A stretch of DNA of 35,505 nt from Oscillibacter valericigenes (GCF_021531435.1 NZ_JAFBIS010000021.1:1-35505), one strand, 5' to 3'; positions 1-8,727 are shown, counted from the first letter of the stretch. The notes: a model not told the origin generated them from the letters alone. Made by a program: numbers and translations.

Positions 1-1178
1 CCCCTCCTCACCGCCCGGAGCAGGGCCAGGTTCGCCGCCACCCCCGCCAGGGCGAAGGCCGCGGCGGGATAGCCCAGGGCCCGCAGGCCCACGGCGCTCT
101 GGAGGCCGCTGCCGGCAAAGGACCCCAGCGCCACGCCGATGTTGGCGGCCACCGACAGCGTGGAGGCGCAGAGGCTGGCGGCGTAAGGGTGTGCCCGCTC
201 GCTGAGCTCCAGGGCGTGGAGCTGTACCGGGGTGCTGACAAGATACATCATCAGGCACATCCCCAGCACGGCGAAAAGTCCCGTCCAGCGGCCCCCCAGC
301 AGGGTAGGCATCGCCAGGAACAGCGCCCCCTGGCCCAGCAGCACCAGCGGCGTTTTGCGGACGCCGCCCCGGGCGCCCACCCAGCCCGCCAGCAGGTTGC
401 CGCCCATACAGCAAAGGCCAACCGCCATCAGCAGCGGGCTGACGGCGTTCTCCCCCACGCCCACCACGTCGGTCAGGATGGGGGTCACGTAGGTGTAGAC
501 CACGTAGGTAGCGCCGTAGGAGCACACGGCGATGAGCACGCACAGCGTGTAGCGGGGGTCCCGCAGCACGGCGAACTGGCGGAAGAAGCCGCCGCCCTCC
601 GCCGCCGGTTCGGTCATTTGGTGGGGCAGGAGCCGGGCCAGCACCGGCAGCAGGATGACCCCCACCGCCAGGATGACGGCGAAGGCCGCCCGCCAGCCGA
701 AGTACCGGCAGATGAGCTTGTTCAGGGGGTTGCCCACCACCGTAGCCAGGGACATGCCCGCGTAGACCAGGGACACGGCCTGGGCGCTCTGCTCCCGTGG
801 CGTGACTTCCCGGACGAACAGGAACGACACCGCCGTCAGGGTGCCCGTCAGCACGGCGGACACCGCCCGGGACAGGTACAGCACCGCCAGGTTCGGCGCC
901 AGCATACTCATGGCGTTGGAGATAAGAAACAGCACCAGCAGGGCCATCAGCAGCCGGTACTTGGGCACCCGGCCCGCGGCGGCGGTGAGCAGCGGCGTGC
1001 CGACGGCATACCCGGCGGCGAACACGCCCACCAGCTTCCCCACGGCCCCCAGGGACGCGTCCAGCCCCGCCGCGATGTCCGGCAGGATAGCCACCACCAC
1101 GTACTCGCAGGAGCCCAGGGCGAAGCTCAGTCCAATGAGGGCCAGCACCGCCGGCGGCAGTTTTTTCGTGTGTTTCAT
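1..1178 (-). CDS. MFS transporter, DHA1-type drug/sugar efflux family (3' end cut by window edge)
   Basis: Reading leftwards from ATG at 1178 there is an uninterrupted frame of about 392 codons that leaves the window. It begins MKHTKKLPPAVLALIGLSFA and continues as alternating hydrophobic helices and short basic loops, the pattern of a 12-helix major facilitator of the AraJ/NepI/YdhP efflux type; the loop FLFVREVTPREQSAQA fits the family's helix 4-5 region. A good ribosome site (GGAGG, 1186-1190) sits just upstream. It would export a small solute by proton antiport in the cytoplasmic membrane; the substrate cannot be told. The palindrome at 1192-1211 directly before the ribosome site matches one before the neighbouring LacI-type gene, so control by that regulator is likely. 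Confidence 0.9.
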   Translation of the reverse strand, partial: MKHTKKLPPAVLALIGLSFALGSCEYVVVAILPDIAAGLDASLGAVGKLVGVFAAGYAVGTPLLTAAAGRVPKYRLLMALLVLFLISNAMSMLAPNLAVLYLSRAVSAVLTGTLTAVSFLFVREVTPREQSAQAVSLVYAGMSLATVVGNPLNKLICRYFGWRAAFAVILAVGVILLPVLARLLPHQMTEPAAEGGGFFRQFAVLRDPRYTLCVLIAVCSYGATYVVYTYVTPILTDVVGVGENAVSPLLMAVGLCCMGGNLLAGWVGARGGVRKTPLVLLGQGALFLAMPTLLGGRWTGLFAVLGMCLMMYLVSTPVQLHALELSERAHPYAASLCASTLSVAANIGVALGSFAGSGLQSAVGLRALGYPAAAFALAGVAANLALLRAVRR

Positions 1179-1191
1179 TGGGATTCCTCCA

Positions 1192-1211
1192 TTCTGTGTG
1201 CGTACACAGAA
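1192..1211. promoter_or_regulatory. Palindromic operator before the MFS gene (probable LacI-type site)
   Basis: TTCTGTGTGCGTACACAGAA is a 20-bp palindrome with 9 of 10 half-site positions matching and a central CG, as in LacI/GalR-family operators. It lies immediately upstream of the MFS ribosome site. A related site occurs in the regulator's own promoter (2298-2317). Confidence 0.75.
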
Positions 1212-1225
1212 AATTGCAAACAGCC

Positions 1226-1243
1226 GGGGGACGGTCGTCCCCC
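1226..1243 (-). terminator. Hairpin between the LacI-type gene and the MFS gene
   Basis: GGGGGAC-GGTC-GTCCCCC forms a 7-bp GC stem with a 4-base loop just after the stop codon of the regulator gene. On the minus strand it is followed only by a loose T-rich stretch (CTGTTTGCAATTTTC), so it may be a weak or partial terminator that separates regulator and transporter transcripts. Confidence 0.45.
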
Positions 1244-1256
1244 TTGCCGCAAGTAT

Positions 1257-2285
1257 TCAAATCGTCTCCGCGTTCAAAATCGGGCTGGCGGAATAGTAGC
1301 AGTCCCTTTCCGGCATCTTGTGCTCCGCCACCGCCCGGAACAGCAGGGTCAATGCCTGATAGCTCTGGTAGCTAAGGTCCTGGCCGATGGTGAAGTCCAC
1401 GGCCCCCTCCCGCAGCAGGGCCTGGACATCCGGCCCGCTGTCGTGGGACAGCACATGGACGCTCCCGCCGCGGCCGCAGGCGCGGATGGCGTCCACGCAC
1501 CCCGGAACGCTGAGGGTCACCATGTAGATGTACCGCAGGGCCGGGTCCTCCTCCAGCGCCTGCCGCACCGCCCGGAAGGTCTCGTCGTAGTCGTTGTGGG
1601 TGACGGCCATCCGGCAGTCCTCCCGCCGCAGGCCCAGCTCCTCCAGCCGCTCCAGAAACCCGTCCGCCCGGCCCTTATGCCCGGCGTAGGCGGGGCCGGC
1701 GTAGGCCAGCAGGTACGGCTCCCCGGGCCGCAGGAACTTGGCGGCGATCTCCCCGGCCACCCGTCCGGCGTGGCGGGCGTCCTCGCCCACGTAGCACAGC
1801 CGGGCCGACCCGGCGATGTCGGAGTTATAGGTGGCCACCGGGATGTTTTTCTTCGCCAGCTCCTCCAGTTTTGCCCGGACCTCCGGGCAGTCGGAGGCGC
1901 ACAGCGCCACGGCCTGGGCGCCGCTCTCCACCGCCCGATCCACCTGCCGCAGACAGGCGGCCATGTCCTCCTGGGGGTAGTCCAGCACATCCGCCGTCAG
2001 GTTGTAGTCCCGGTGCTCCTCCCGGAACCGGGCCACGCCGCCCTCAATTTCCTGGCGGATGTAGCCGCTGCCCCAGCAGGGCTGGATGAGGGCCAGCTTC
2101 CGGGCCGTGCCGCTCATGGCAAGGGCGCTGGCCATGCGGTTGGGGCGGTATTCCAGCTCCTCCATGACCTGAAGCACCCGCTCCTTGACCTCGGCCTTCA
2201 CGTAGGGCCGCTCATGGAGCACCCGGTCCACCGTGCCGATGGACACCCCCGCCTTTTCCGCAATCATTTTGATGGTAGCCCGCAT
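1257..2285 (-). CDS. LacI-family transcriptional regulator
   Basis: 342 residues. The N-terminus MRATIKMIAEKAGVSIGTVD is a LacI helix-turn-helix, followed by the hinge region (NRMASALAMSG) and a periplasmic-binding-protein-like effector domain (about residues 60-340). The frame stays open upstream to 2411, but the start at 2285 is preferred: it has a strong GGAAGGAGG ribosome site, and the upstream extension would overlap the promoter and operator at 2298-2341. It probably represses itself and the downstream MFS gene through the paired palindromes; the effector is unknown, though the fold binds sugars or related small molecules. Confidence 0.92.
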   Translation of the reverse strand: MRATIKMIAEKAGVSIGTVDRVLHERPYVKAEVKERVLQVMEELEYRPNRMASALAMSGTARKLALIQPCWGSGYIRQEIEGGVARFREEHRDYNLTADVLDYPQEDMAACLRQVDRAVESGAQAVALCASDCPEVRAKLEELAKKNIPVATYNSDIAGSARLCYVGEDARHAGRVAGEIAAKFLRPGEPYLLAYAGPAYAGHKGRADGFLERLEELGLRREDCRMAVTHNDYDETFRAVRQALEEDPALRYIYMVTLSVPGCVDAIRACGRGGSVHVLSHDSGPDVQALLREGAVDFTIGQDLSYQSYQALTLLFRAVAEHKMPERDCYYSASPILNAETI

Positions 2286-2297
2286 GGTCCGCCTCCT

Positions 2298-2341
2298 TCC
2301 TGTTAACGTACACAGAATACCACATTCCAAGCCTTTGTCAA
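2298..2341 (-). promoter_or_regulatory. Promoter of the LacI-type gene with overlapping operator
   Basis: Minus strand: -35 TTGACA (2336-2341), 16-bp spacer, -10 TATTCT (2314-2319). The -10 overlaps a 20-bp imperfect palindrome (2298-2317) whose better half, TTCTGTGTAC, is the same as a half-site of the palindrome before the MFS gene. This arrangement suits autorepression. Confidence 0.75.
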
Positions 2342-2401
2342 GGGACGGGCGGCGGAATTTTCGGGCGGTTTTTTGTTGAAAGTCAACATAACGCAAAATT
2401 T

Positions 2402-2433
2402 TTGTATACAAACCCGTTTTTCCGTGTTATACT
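2402..2433 (+). promoter_or_regulatory. Promoter upstream of the RNase J gene
   Basis: TGTTATACT (2425-2433) is an extended -10 element (TGn plus TATACT). A TTGTAT lies 20 bp upstream (2402-2407), a long spacer, so the extended -10 is the main support. Transcription would start near 2440, leaving a leader of about 255 nt before the RNase J start codon. Confidence 0.55.
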
Positions 2434-2439
2434 ATATCA

Positions 2440-2695
2440 GGTCAGGCGTCGAGGAACGTGGTTCCTCCGCTGTTTTTATGTATTTCACTGGTGCGGACGC
2501 GCTTTCGCCCAGTCAAATAGAACAACCCCCATATGGAATGTTCGGGATGACGTGACCGTACTCCCCACCGGCGAAACGGGGCCGGGCGGGAATCGGACGT
2601 CTCTTCTTTGCGTGCGCTTTTTTCAGCGCTTTCCGCGCCATTTCCGCTTCCAGGGGTACCTTACATATCGCTTAATAAAGGAGTATTTTATTTTT
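2440..2695 (+). other. Long untranslated leader of the RNase J gene
   Basis: About 255 nt without a convincing gene. A perfect 7-bp hairpin (GAGGAAC-GTG-GTTCCTC, 2451-2467) stands close to the predicted 5' end, followed by CGCTGTTTTT, a small terminator-like arrangement. The reading frame of RNase J is open through part of the leader, but the sequence there does not look like the enzyme. RNA-degrading enzymes often control their own messages through leaders; whether this one does is inference. No known riboswitch was recognised. Confidence 0.4.
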
Positions 2696-4354
2696 ATGGC
2701 AGAAAAATTGAAAATCATCCCCCTGGGCGGCCTCAATGAGATCGGCAAGAACATGACCGCCTACGAGTACGGCGGCGAGATCATCGTGGTGGACTGCGGC
2801 ATGGCCTTCCCCGGCGACGACATGTACGGCATCGACTGCATCATCCCCGACGTGACGTACCTCATCAAGAACCGGGCCCGCATCCGGGGCCTGTTCATCA
2901 CCCACGGACATGAGGACCATGTGGGCGCCATCCCCTACGTGCTCAAGCAGGTGAACATGCCCATCTACTGCACCCGCTTCACCGCCGGCCTCATCAAGCT
3001 GAAGCTGGAGGAGCACAACCTGGTGAAGTCCACCAAGCTCATCACCGTGGAGCCGGGCAAGAGCGTCCGGGCGGGCAAGTTCACCGTGGAGTTCATCCAC
3101 GTGAACCACTCCATCGCCGACTCCGTGGCCTTCGCCATCCACACCAAGATGGGCACGGTCGTCCACACCGGCGACTTCAAAATCGACTCCACCCCCATCG
3201 ACGGGGAGGTCATCGACCTTGCACGGCTGGGTGAGCTGGGCAAGGAGGGGGTGCTGTGCCTGTGCGCCGACTCTACCAATGTGGAGCGCCCCGGCTTTAC
3301 ACCCTCTGAAAAGACGGTGGGCGCCACCTTCACCCGCCAGTTCCAGAACTGCGACGAGCGCATCATCGTCACCACCTTCGCCTCCAACGTCCACCGCATC
3401 CAGCAGGTGCTGGACGCCGCCGCCCAGTGCGGGCGGAAGGTGGCCGTCACCGGCCGCTCCATGGAGAACATGATGAAGGTCTCCACGGAGTTAGGCTACA
3501 TGAAGGTGCCCAAGAACACCCTCATGGACATCAACAAGATCAAGGGCCTGCCGAAAAACAAGCAAGTGATCGTCACCACCGGAAGCCAGGGCGAGGAGAT
3601 GAGCGCCCTGTACCGCATGGCCTTCTCCACCCACAAGCAGGTGGAGCTGGGCGCGGGCGACAAGGTGATCATTTCCGCCTCCGCCATCCCCGGCAACGAG
3701 GTCACCGTGGGCCGGGTCATCAACGAGCTGTTCCGCAAGGGCGTGAAGGTGGTCTACAACAAGGCCGACATCCTCCACGTCTCCGGCCACGCCTGCCAGG
3801 AGGAGCTGAAAATCATCCACGCCCTGACGAAGCCCCGTTTCTTCGTCCCCCTCCACGGCGAGCAGCGGATGCTGCAGATCCACAGCCAGCTGGCCCAGGA
3901 CATGGGCATGGAGCGCAACCACATCGCCATCGCGGACAACGGCTCCGTCATCGAGATGACCACCAAGACCATGAAGGTGAACGGCACCGTCCCCGCCGGA
4001 GAGGTGTATGTGGACGGCGCCGGCGTGGGCGACGTGGGCGCGGTCGTCATGCGGGACCGCAAGCGGCTGGCCGAGGACGGCATGGTGGTGGTGGTCCTCC
4101 CCATCTCCAGTCACAACGGCGACCTGCTGAGCCCGCCGGAGATCGTCACCCGGGGCTTCATCTACGTGAAGGAGTCCGGCGACCTGATGAAAGAGCTGCA
4201 GAACGTGGCCATGGACGCCGCCGACTCCGTCTCCCGCAAGCGCAGCCGGGACGACGGCGAGCTGAAGGGCGCGGTGAAGTCCGCCGTCAGCAGCTACCTG
4301 TTCAAAAACACGAAACGCAGCCCCATGGTCATCCCCGTGGTGACCAGGCTGTAA
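2696..4354 (+). CDS. rnj: Ribonuclease J
   Basis: 552 residues, normal for the family. RNase J combines 5'-to-3' exonuclease and endonuclease activity in mRNA turnover and rRNA maturation in the cytoplasm. The N-terminal metallo-beta-lactamase domain shows the zinc motif HGHEDH at residues 70-75; the beta-CASP domain follows, with conserved stretches such as ITTGSQGE-like VTTGSQGEEMSALYRM and the late SGHACQEELKIIHALTKPRF and PLHGEQRM segments; the C-terminal domain ends in the usual basic stretch. The chosen start gives MAEKLKIIPLGGLNEIGKNM, the standard family beginning, with AAAGGAG (2677-2683) upstream. A terminator follows at 4371. Confidence 0.96.
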   Translation: MAEKLKIIPLGGLNEIGKNMTAYEYGGEIIVVDCGMAFPGDDMYGIDCIIPDVTYLIKNRARIRGLFITHGHEDHVGAIPYVLKQVNMPIYCTRFTAGLIKLKLEEHNLVKSTKLITVEPGKSVRAGKFTVEFIHVNHSIADSVAFAIHTKMGTVVHTGDFKIDSTPIDGEVIDLARLGELGKEGVLCLCADSTNVERPGFTPSEKTVGATFTRQFQNCDERIIVTTFASNVHRIQQVLDAAAQCGRKVAVTGRSMENMMKVSTELGYMKVPKNTLMDINKIKGLPKNKQVIVTTGSQGEEMSALYRMAFSTHKQVELGAGDKVIISASAIPGNEVTVGRVINELFRKGVKVVYNKADILHVSGHACQEELKIIHALTKPRFFVPLHGEQRMLQIHSQLAQDMGMERNHIAIADNGSVIEMTTKTMKVNGTVPAGEVYVDGAGVGDVGAVVMRDRKRLAEDGMVVVVLPISSHNGDLLSPPEIVTRGFIYVKESGDLMKELQNVAMDAADSVSRKRSRDDGELKGAVKSAVSSYLFKNTKRSPMVIPVVTRL

Positions 4355-4370
4355 ATTTCCACAAAAACGC

Positions 4371-4405
4371 AGCCGCCTCCGCCTTTTGGGCCGGGGGCGG
4401 CTTTT
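4371..4405 (+). terminator. Rho-independent terminator after RNase J
   Basis: AGCCGCC...GGGCGGCT forms a GC-rich stem over 4371-4402, with a TTTT run at its 3' side, 16 bases after the RNase J stop codon. Confidence 0.8.
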
Positions 4406-4618
4406 CCTGTGACGCTGGCTGTCTCTTTACCGGTTGCTCTGCCTTTATCTGTTTCCCTCTTTGAAAATATCTTTATCTTTTTTTATTTCTTTTTCTTCTC
4501 TGTGGCTTTCTCTATATCCGTAAAATTTTGCAAAATTTTATAAAGTTTCCTCCTTTCGTGCAACGGATGCCCCTGACGGGCGCTCTTTATAAAGACACAC
4601 AGAAACGGAGGGCTTTTT

Positions 4619-5008
4619 ATGAAAGGCAGACGCAGCAGCATTCTCCTGTACTTCGACAACTTCCACCGGGTGGCCGACCTGCCGGATGAGCAGCTGGGCA
4701 TCCTTTTCCGCGCCCTGATGGAGTGCGGCGAAAAGGAGGCAGGCGGCGAGGACGGCATCACCGGCTTTGAGGCGCGCTACCCCGGCATGGGGGAAAAGAC
4801 CCAGATGGCCTTCTCCTTCATGGCCGACACCATCCGCCGGGACGCGGCGGCCTACGCCGAGAAGTGCGCCAACTACCAGTCCGCCGCCCAGCGCCGGGCG
4901 GAGCAGCGGCAGGATGCCGTCCCCGGAAAGGAAAGGCTGGACGCCCTGGTCCGCCATATGCGGGAGGAGCAGAAAAAACCGGAGCGGCCCGACTGGGCCG
5001 CCCGGTAA
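4619..5008 (+). CDS. DUF6291-type small protein
   Basis: 129 residues, with an ACGGAGGG ribosome site just upstream. The start (SSILLYFDNFHRVADLPDEQ) and the middle (MAFSFMADTIRRDAAAYAEK) match the pattern of DUF6291-type proteins: a short helical segment about filling a quota of residues per phage-type module, then a conserved AFSF...D...Y motif. Such proteins are common in clostridia and their phages; no function is known. There is no signal peptide or membrane helix. It converges on the SPFH gene with only 12 bases between; a hairpin (CGGCCC-GACT-GGGCCG, 4985-5000) inside its 3' end may help to terminate. Confidence 0.7.
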   Translation: MKGRRSSILLYFDNFHRVADLPDEQLGILFRALMECGEKEAGGEDGITGFEARYPGMGEKTQMAFSFMADTIRRDAAAYAEKCANYQSAAQRRAEQRQDAVPGKERLDALVRHMREEQKKPERPDWAAR

Positions 5009-5020
5009 GGCAATTTTCCT

Positions 5021-5965
5021 TTATTCCGCCTTGGGGTCGTCGCTCTCGAACACCGCCTTGGCGCTGGCCGCCAGCCCCGCAAGGCCCTGCAGCTCGCTGG
5101 GGATGATGATTTTCGTGGCCTTGCCGTCCGCCACCTTCTGCATGGCCTCCAGAGCTTTCAGCTTCACCACCTGGTCGTTGGGCGCCGCCTCGTTCAGCAG
5201 CTTCAGCGAGTCGGCCATGGCCTTCTGCACCTGCATGATGGCCTGGGCCTCGGCTTCGGCGGCCATGATGCGGGCCTCCTTCTCGCCCTGGGCCTTCAGG
5301 ATGGCGGCCTGCTTAGCGGCGTCGGCCTTCAAAATGGCGGACTGCTTCTCGCCCTCAGCCACCAAAATCTGGGACTGCTTGGTGCCCTCCGCCTGGAGGA
5401 TGGACTCGCGGCGCTCCCGCTCCGCCTTCATCTGCTTCTCCATGGCGTTCTGGATTTCCTTGGGCGGGATGATGTTTTTCAGCTCCACCCGGTTGACCTT
5501 GATGCCCCAGGGGTCCGTGGCCTCGTCCAGGATGGCCCGCATCCGGGAGTTGATGATGTCACGGCTGGTCAGGGACTGGTCCAGCTCCATGTCGCCGATG
5601 ATGTTGCGCAGGGTGGTGGCCGTCAGGTTCTCGATGGCGTTCATGGGGTGCTCCACGCCGTAGGTGTACAGCTTGGGGTCGGTGATCTGGAAATAGATGA
5701 CCGTGTCGATCTGCATGGTGACGTTATCCTTGGTGATGACGGGCTGGGGGGCGAAGTCCGCCACCTGCTCCTTCAGCGACACCTTTTTCGCCACCCGCAT
5801 GATGAAGGGGACCTTGAAATGCAGACCCACGTTCCACACGGAGTAGAACGCGCCCAGGCGCTCCACCACGTAGGCCCGGGACTGCTGAACGATATGGATA
5901 TTGCTGATGAGCACCACCAGTATCAAAATCACCAGCACAGCAGGGACGATCCAACCAAAGCTCAT
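5021..5965 (-). CDS. SPFH/Band 7 membrane protein (QmcA/stomatin type)
   Basis: 314 residues. One N-terminal transmembrane helix (about residues 5-25, VPAVLVILILVVLISNIHIV) anchors the protein; the SPFH domain follows (about 25-185, including the VITKDNVTMQIDTVIYFQIT stretch), then a long alanine/glutamate-rich coiled coil with repeated units of the form QSxILxAEGxKQ (about 195-270). Proteins of this type form oligomeric scaffolds in lipid microdomains and control membrane proteases or protein quality. The start codon overlaps the NfeD stop codon (ATGA), so the two are translated together; NfeD-SPFH pairs are a standard operon. Confidence 0.94.
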   Translation of the reverse strand: MSFGWIVPAVLVILILVVLISNIHIVQQSRAYVVERLGAFYSVWNVGLHFKVPFIMRVAKKVSLKEQVADFAPQPVITKDNVTMQIDTVIYFQITDPKLYTYGVEHPMNAIENLTATTLRNIIGDMELDQSLTSRDIINSRMRAILDEATDPWGIKVNRVELKNIIPPKEIQNAMEKQMKAERERRESILQAEGTKQSQILVAEGEKQSAILKADAAKQAAILKAQGEKEARIMAAEAEAQAIMQVQKAMADSLKLLNEAAPNDQVVKLKALEAMQKVADGKATKIIIPSELQGLAGLAASAKAVFESDDPKAE

Positions 5966-6417
5966 AACGCTACCTCCACTTTTTCTTCTTGTTTTTTCAC
6001 AAAGAGCTTGACGCCCTCCATGCGCAGAATTTCCACCACTGCTCCCTCCGGGATGACGCTGCCGTCAGCGCTGCGGGCCGTCCAGGTCTTGCCGTCCACA
6101 TAGACGGCGCCGGTGGAATTTTCGTTGTCGATGACCTCCGTGACCTTGCCGGTGCCGCCCAGCACCCGGTCGGCGTTGGTGGGGACGGCCTTGCCCGCCG
6201 TATAGCGCCGCACCAGAGGCCGCGTCACCGCCAGCGCCGCCGCGGACACCGCGATAAACAGCGCCGCCTGCACGCCGATGCCCGCGCCCAGCAGCGCCCC
6301 GATCAGCGCCGCCGCGCTGCCTGCCACGAACCAGATGGACACCAGTCCCGCCGTGACAGCCTCCACCACGCCGAAGAGCACGATGGCGCCCAGCCAAAGC
6401 CACATCATATAGTTCAC
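5962..6417 (-). CDS. NfeD-family membrane protein
   Basis: 151 residues. Three or four hydrophobic helices (about residues 1-75, starting MNYMMWLWLGAIVLFGVVEA) precede a C-terminal OB-fold domain (about 90-145: LGGTGKVTEVIDNENSTGAV, then GAVVEILRMEGVKLFVKK). Such short NfeD proteins partner SPFH proteins in the membrane. The start was set at GTG 6417, because GAGGAGG lies 8 bases upstream and the family begins MxYMMWL; an upstream ATG at 6471 would add residues that do not fit. It overlaps the SPFH gene by four bases. Confidence 0.9.
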   Translation of the reverse strand: MNYMMWLWLGAIVLFGVVEAVTAGLVSIWFVAGSAAALIGALLGAGIGVQAALFIAVSAAALAVTRPLVRRYTAGKAVPTNADRVLGGTGKVTEVIDNENSTGAVYVDGKTWTARSADGSVIPEGAVVEILRMEGVKLFVKKQEEKVEVAL

Positions 6418-6516
6418 AGGCAGTTCCTCCTCTCTCAGACGTTTTTCACCTGTTTTATTTAAGTGTATCATATCCCATACGGGAAAAACATTTCATTTCG
6501 GTTACAAAAGCAGCCA

Positions 6517-6545
6517 TTGCAGAGCAAACTGTTTCCTGATATACT
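6517..6545 (+). promoter_or_regulatory. Sigma-A promoter of the methyltransferase gene
   Basis: -35 TTGCAG (6517-6522), 17-bp spacer, -10 TATACT (6540-6545), 40 bases before the start codon. Confidence 0.75.
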
Positions 6546-6585
6546 ATGCCTGACAAATCACTATTTTTTTAAAGAAGGTACTGCC

Positions 6586-7695
6586 ATGACTCTGACGGTC
6601 CCCTGCTTATTCGGGCTGGAAAGCCTGGTGGCGGACGAGATGAAGCGTCTGCAATTGCAAAACGTCCGGGCGGAGAACGGCCGGGTCCACTGCGAGGGGA
6701 CCATGGCCGACATCGCCCGGCTGAACATCAACCTGCGCTGCGGCGCCCGGGTGCTGATGGAGCTGGGCAGCTTTGCGGCAAAGGATTTTGAGGCATTGTT
6801 CCAGGGCGTTCTGGCCCTGCCCTGGGAGGACTTTATCCCCAGGGACGGCGAGTTTCCTGTCAAGGGCTACTCCCTGAACTCCACGCTGCACTCCGTGCCC
6901 GCCTGCCAGTCCATCGTGAAGAAGGCGGCGGCGAAGCGGCTGGGCAGCGCCTACGGCTGCGAGACCCTGCCGGAGACGGGCAGCCGCTACCAAATCCAGT
7001 TCGCCATCATCAAAGACGTGGCCACGCTGTATCTGGACACCTCCGGCGAGGGCCTTTACAAGCGGGGCTACCGGGCCCGGAACATGGGCGCTCCCCTGCG
7101 GGAGACCCTGGCGGCGGCGCTGGTGACCCTCTCCCGCTACCGGGGCAAGGACCCCTTCTGCGACCCCTTCTGCGGCAGCGGCACCATCCCCATCGAGGCG
7201 GCCCTCATCGCCAAGAACCGGGCCCCGGGCCTGGACCGGAGCTTTGCCGCCCAGAAGTGGAAAAGCATGGACTCCAGGCTGTGGCTGGACGCCGCCGACG
7301 AAGCGATGGACAAGGAGTTCCACGGCACCTACGACATCTGGGGCGGCGACATCGACCCTGCCGCCGTCGAACTGGCAAAGCACAACGCGGAGCTGGCGGG
7401 GGTGGAGGACTGCATCCGGTTTGAGGTGGCGGACGCGGGAAAATTCCACCGGGACAGCGAATACGGCCAGCTGGTCACCAACCCGCCCTACGGCGAGCGG
7501 CTGCTGGAGAAAAAAGAGGCGGAGGAGCTGTACCGGGTGTTCGGACGGGCCGTCCGGACGCTGCCCCCCAAGTGGCGGGTGCTGGTGCTCTCCTCCCACA
7601 CGGAGTTTGAGCGCTGCTTCGGCCGCCCCGCCGACAAGAAGCGGAAGCTGTACAACGGCATGTTAAAATGTGACGTGTTCCAGTACGGTAAGTAA
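6586..7695 (+). CDS. THUMP-domain class I RNA methyltransferase (RlmL/YpsC type)
   Basis: 369 residues. A short THUMP-like RNA-binding domain (about 1-155) precedes a Rossmann methyltransferase domain with the SAM loop DPFCGSGT (193-200) and the catalytic NPPYGER (299-305). This NPPY pattern is that of N2-guanine methyltransferases; the length and order match the Firmicute YpsC group, relatives of the N-terminal half of E. coli RlmL, which makes m2G2445 in 23S rRNA. The exact rRNA position modified here is inferred from family. Start at 6586 has AAGAAGG seven bases upstream. The frame is open further upstream but that part has no family similarity. Confidence 0.92.
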   Translation: MTLTVPCLFGLESLVADEMKRLQLQNVRAENGRVHCEGTMADIARLNINLRCGARVLMELGSFAAKDFEALFQGVLALPWEDFIPRDGEFPVKGYSLNSTLHSVPACQSIVKKAAAKRLGSAYGCETLPETGSRYQIQFAIIKDVATLYLDTSGEGLYKRGYRARNMGAPLRETLAAALVTLSRYRGKDPFCDPFCGSGTIPIEAALIAKNRAPGLDRSFAAQKWKSMDSRLWLDAADEAMDKEFHGTYDIWGGDIDPAAVELAKHNAELAGVEDCIRFEVADAGKFHRDSEYGQLVTNPPYGERLLEKKEAEELYRVFGRAVRTLPPKWRVLVLSSHTEFERCFGRPADKKRKLYNGMLKCDVFQYGK

Positions 7696-7746
7696 TTTTT
7701 CTGTCGAAATATACAAATTGTAAACGATTCAAGGGGGATCTCGCCC

Positions 7747-8673
7747 ATGAAGCATATCTTCATCATCAATCCCCGCGCGGGAAAGAAAGACCAGACCTCC
7801 CGCATCTACGAGCTGGCCGACCACCTGCGGGAGGCCCACGGCCTAGAGTGCGCCTGTATGCTCACCGACCGGCCCGGCGGCGCCACAGACATGGCCCGGA
7901 AGCTGGCGGAGTCCGGTGAAGCCATCCGCCTTTACGCCTGCGGCGGCGACGGCACCATCCATGAGGTGGCAAACGGCATCGCCGGTTTCCCCAACGCCGC
8001 CATGAGCTGCATCCCCACCGGCACCGGGAACGACTTCCTGAAAAACTTCGGCCCCGACGCCGACAAATTTTCCGATGTGGAAAACCTGTGGGACGGGGAT
8101 GCCTTTCCCCTGGACCTCATCGACTGCAACGGCCGCCTGTGCCTGACCATCGCCTGCAACGGCATCGACGCCCGCATCGCGGACAGCGTCCACCAGTACG
8201 GCAGCTCCCCCCTGCTCCACGGCCGGAACAGCTATCTGGCCTCCGTAGCGGTGAATTTCCTGTTCAAGCCCATCGGCCGCCACTGGAAGGTTTGGCTGGA
8301 CGAGGAGGAACTGGAGGACGATTTCGCCCTGGTGTCCATGTGCAACGGGCGGTACTACGGCGGCGGCTCCATGCCCGTGCCGGAGGCCCGGATGGACGAC
8401 GGCGTGCTGCATACCGTCCTCATCAAAAATGTCGCCAAGGCCACCTTTGCCCGGCTGTTCGCCCCCTACTCCGCCGGGGAATACCGCAAGCTCCCTCAAA
8501 ATCTGATCCGGGTCTCCACCGCCAGAACCGTCCGCATCCGGGCAGAGGAGGACATCGTGACCTGCGTAGACGGTGAGACCTTCCGGGGCCGGGAGGTCGT
8601 GATGACCCTCTCGGACAAGCGGCTGAACTTCTTCGGCCCCAAGGGCTGCAGCCCCAACGCCACCGCCCGCTGA
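7747..8673 (+). CDS. Diacylglycerol/lipid kinase family protein
   Basis: 308 residues. The catalytic nucleotide-binding loop GGDGT is at 66-70 and the second conserved motif TGTGND at 91-96, both diagnostic of the DAGK catalytic domain; the C-terminal beta-sandwich follows, including NGRYYGGGSMPVPEARMDDG. Members phosphorylate diacylglycerol, undecaprenol or other lipids at the membrane to recycle lipid intermediates; which substrate applies here is unknown. AAGGGGGA precedes the ATG. It follows the methyltransferase by 51 bases in the same direction and may share its transcript. Confidence 0.92.
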   Translation: MKHIFIINPRAGKKDQTSRIYELADHLREAHGLECACMLTDRPGGATDMARKLAESGEAIRLYACGGDGTIHEVANGIAGFPNAAMSCIPTGTGNDFLKNFGPDADKFSDVENLWDGDAFPLDLIDCNGRLCLTIACNGIDARIADSVHQYGSSPLLHGRNSYLASVAVNFLFKPIGRHWKVWLDEEELEDDFALVSMCNGRYYGGGSMPVPEARMDDGVLHTVLIKNVAKATFARLFAPYSAGEYRKLPQNLIRVSTARTVRIRAEEDIVTCVDGETFRGREVVMTLSDKRLNFFGPKGCSPNATAR

Positions 8674-8727
8674 GGGTGGGCCGAACCATTCTTTTCAGGA
8701 ATTCACAAATATTTCATAGTTTCCCCC

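Noticed and set aside
4483..4957. Minus-strand frames opposite the DUF6291 gene
   Set aside because: The plus-strand gene has a proper ribosome site and family pattern; the opposite frames have neither.
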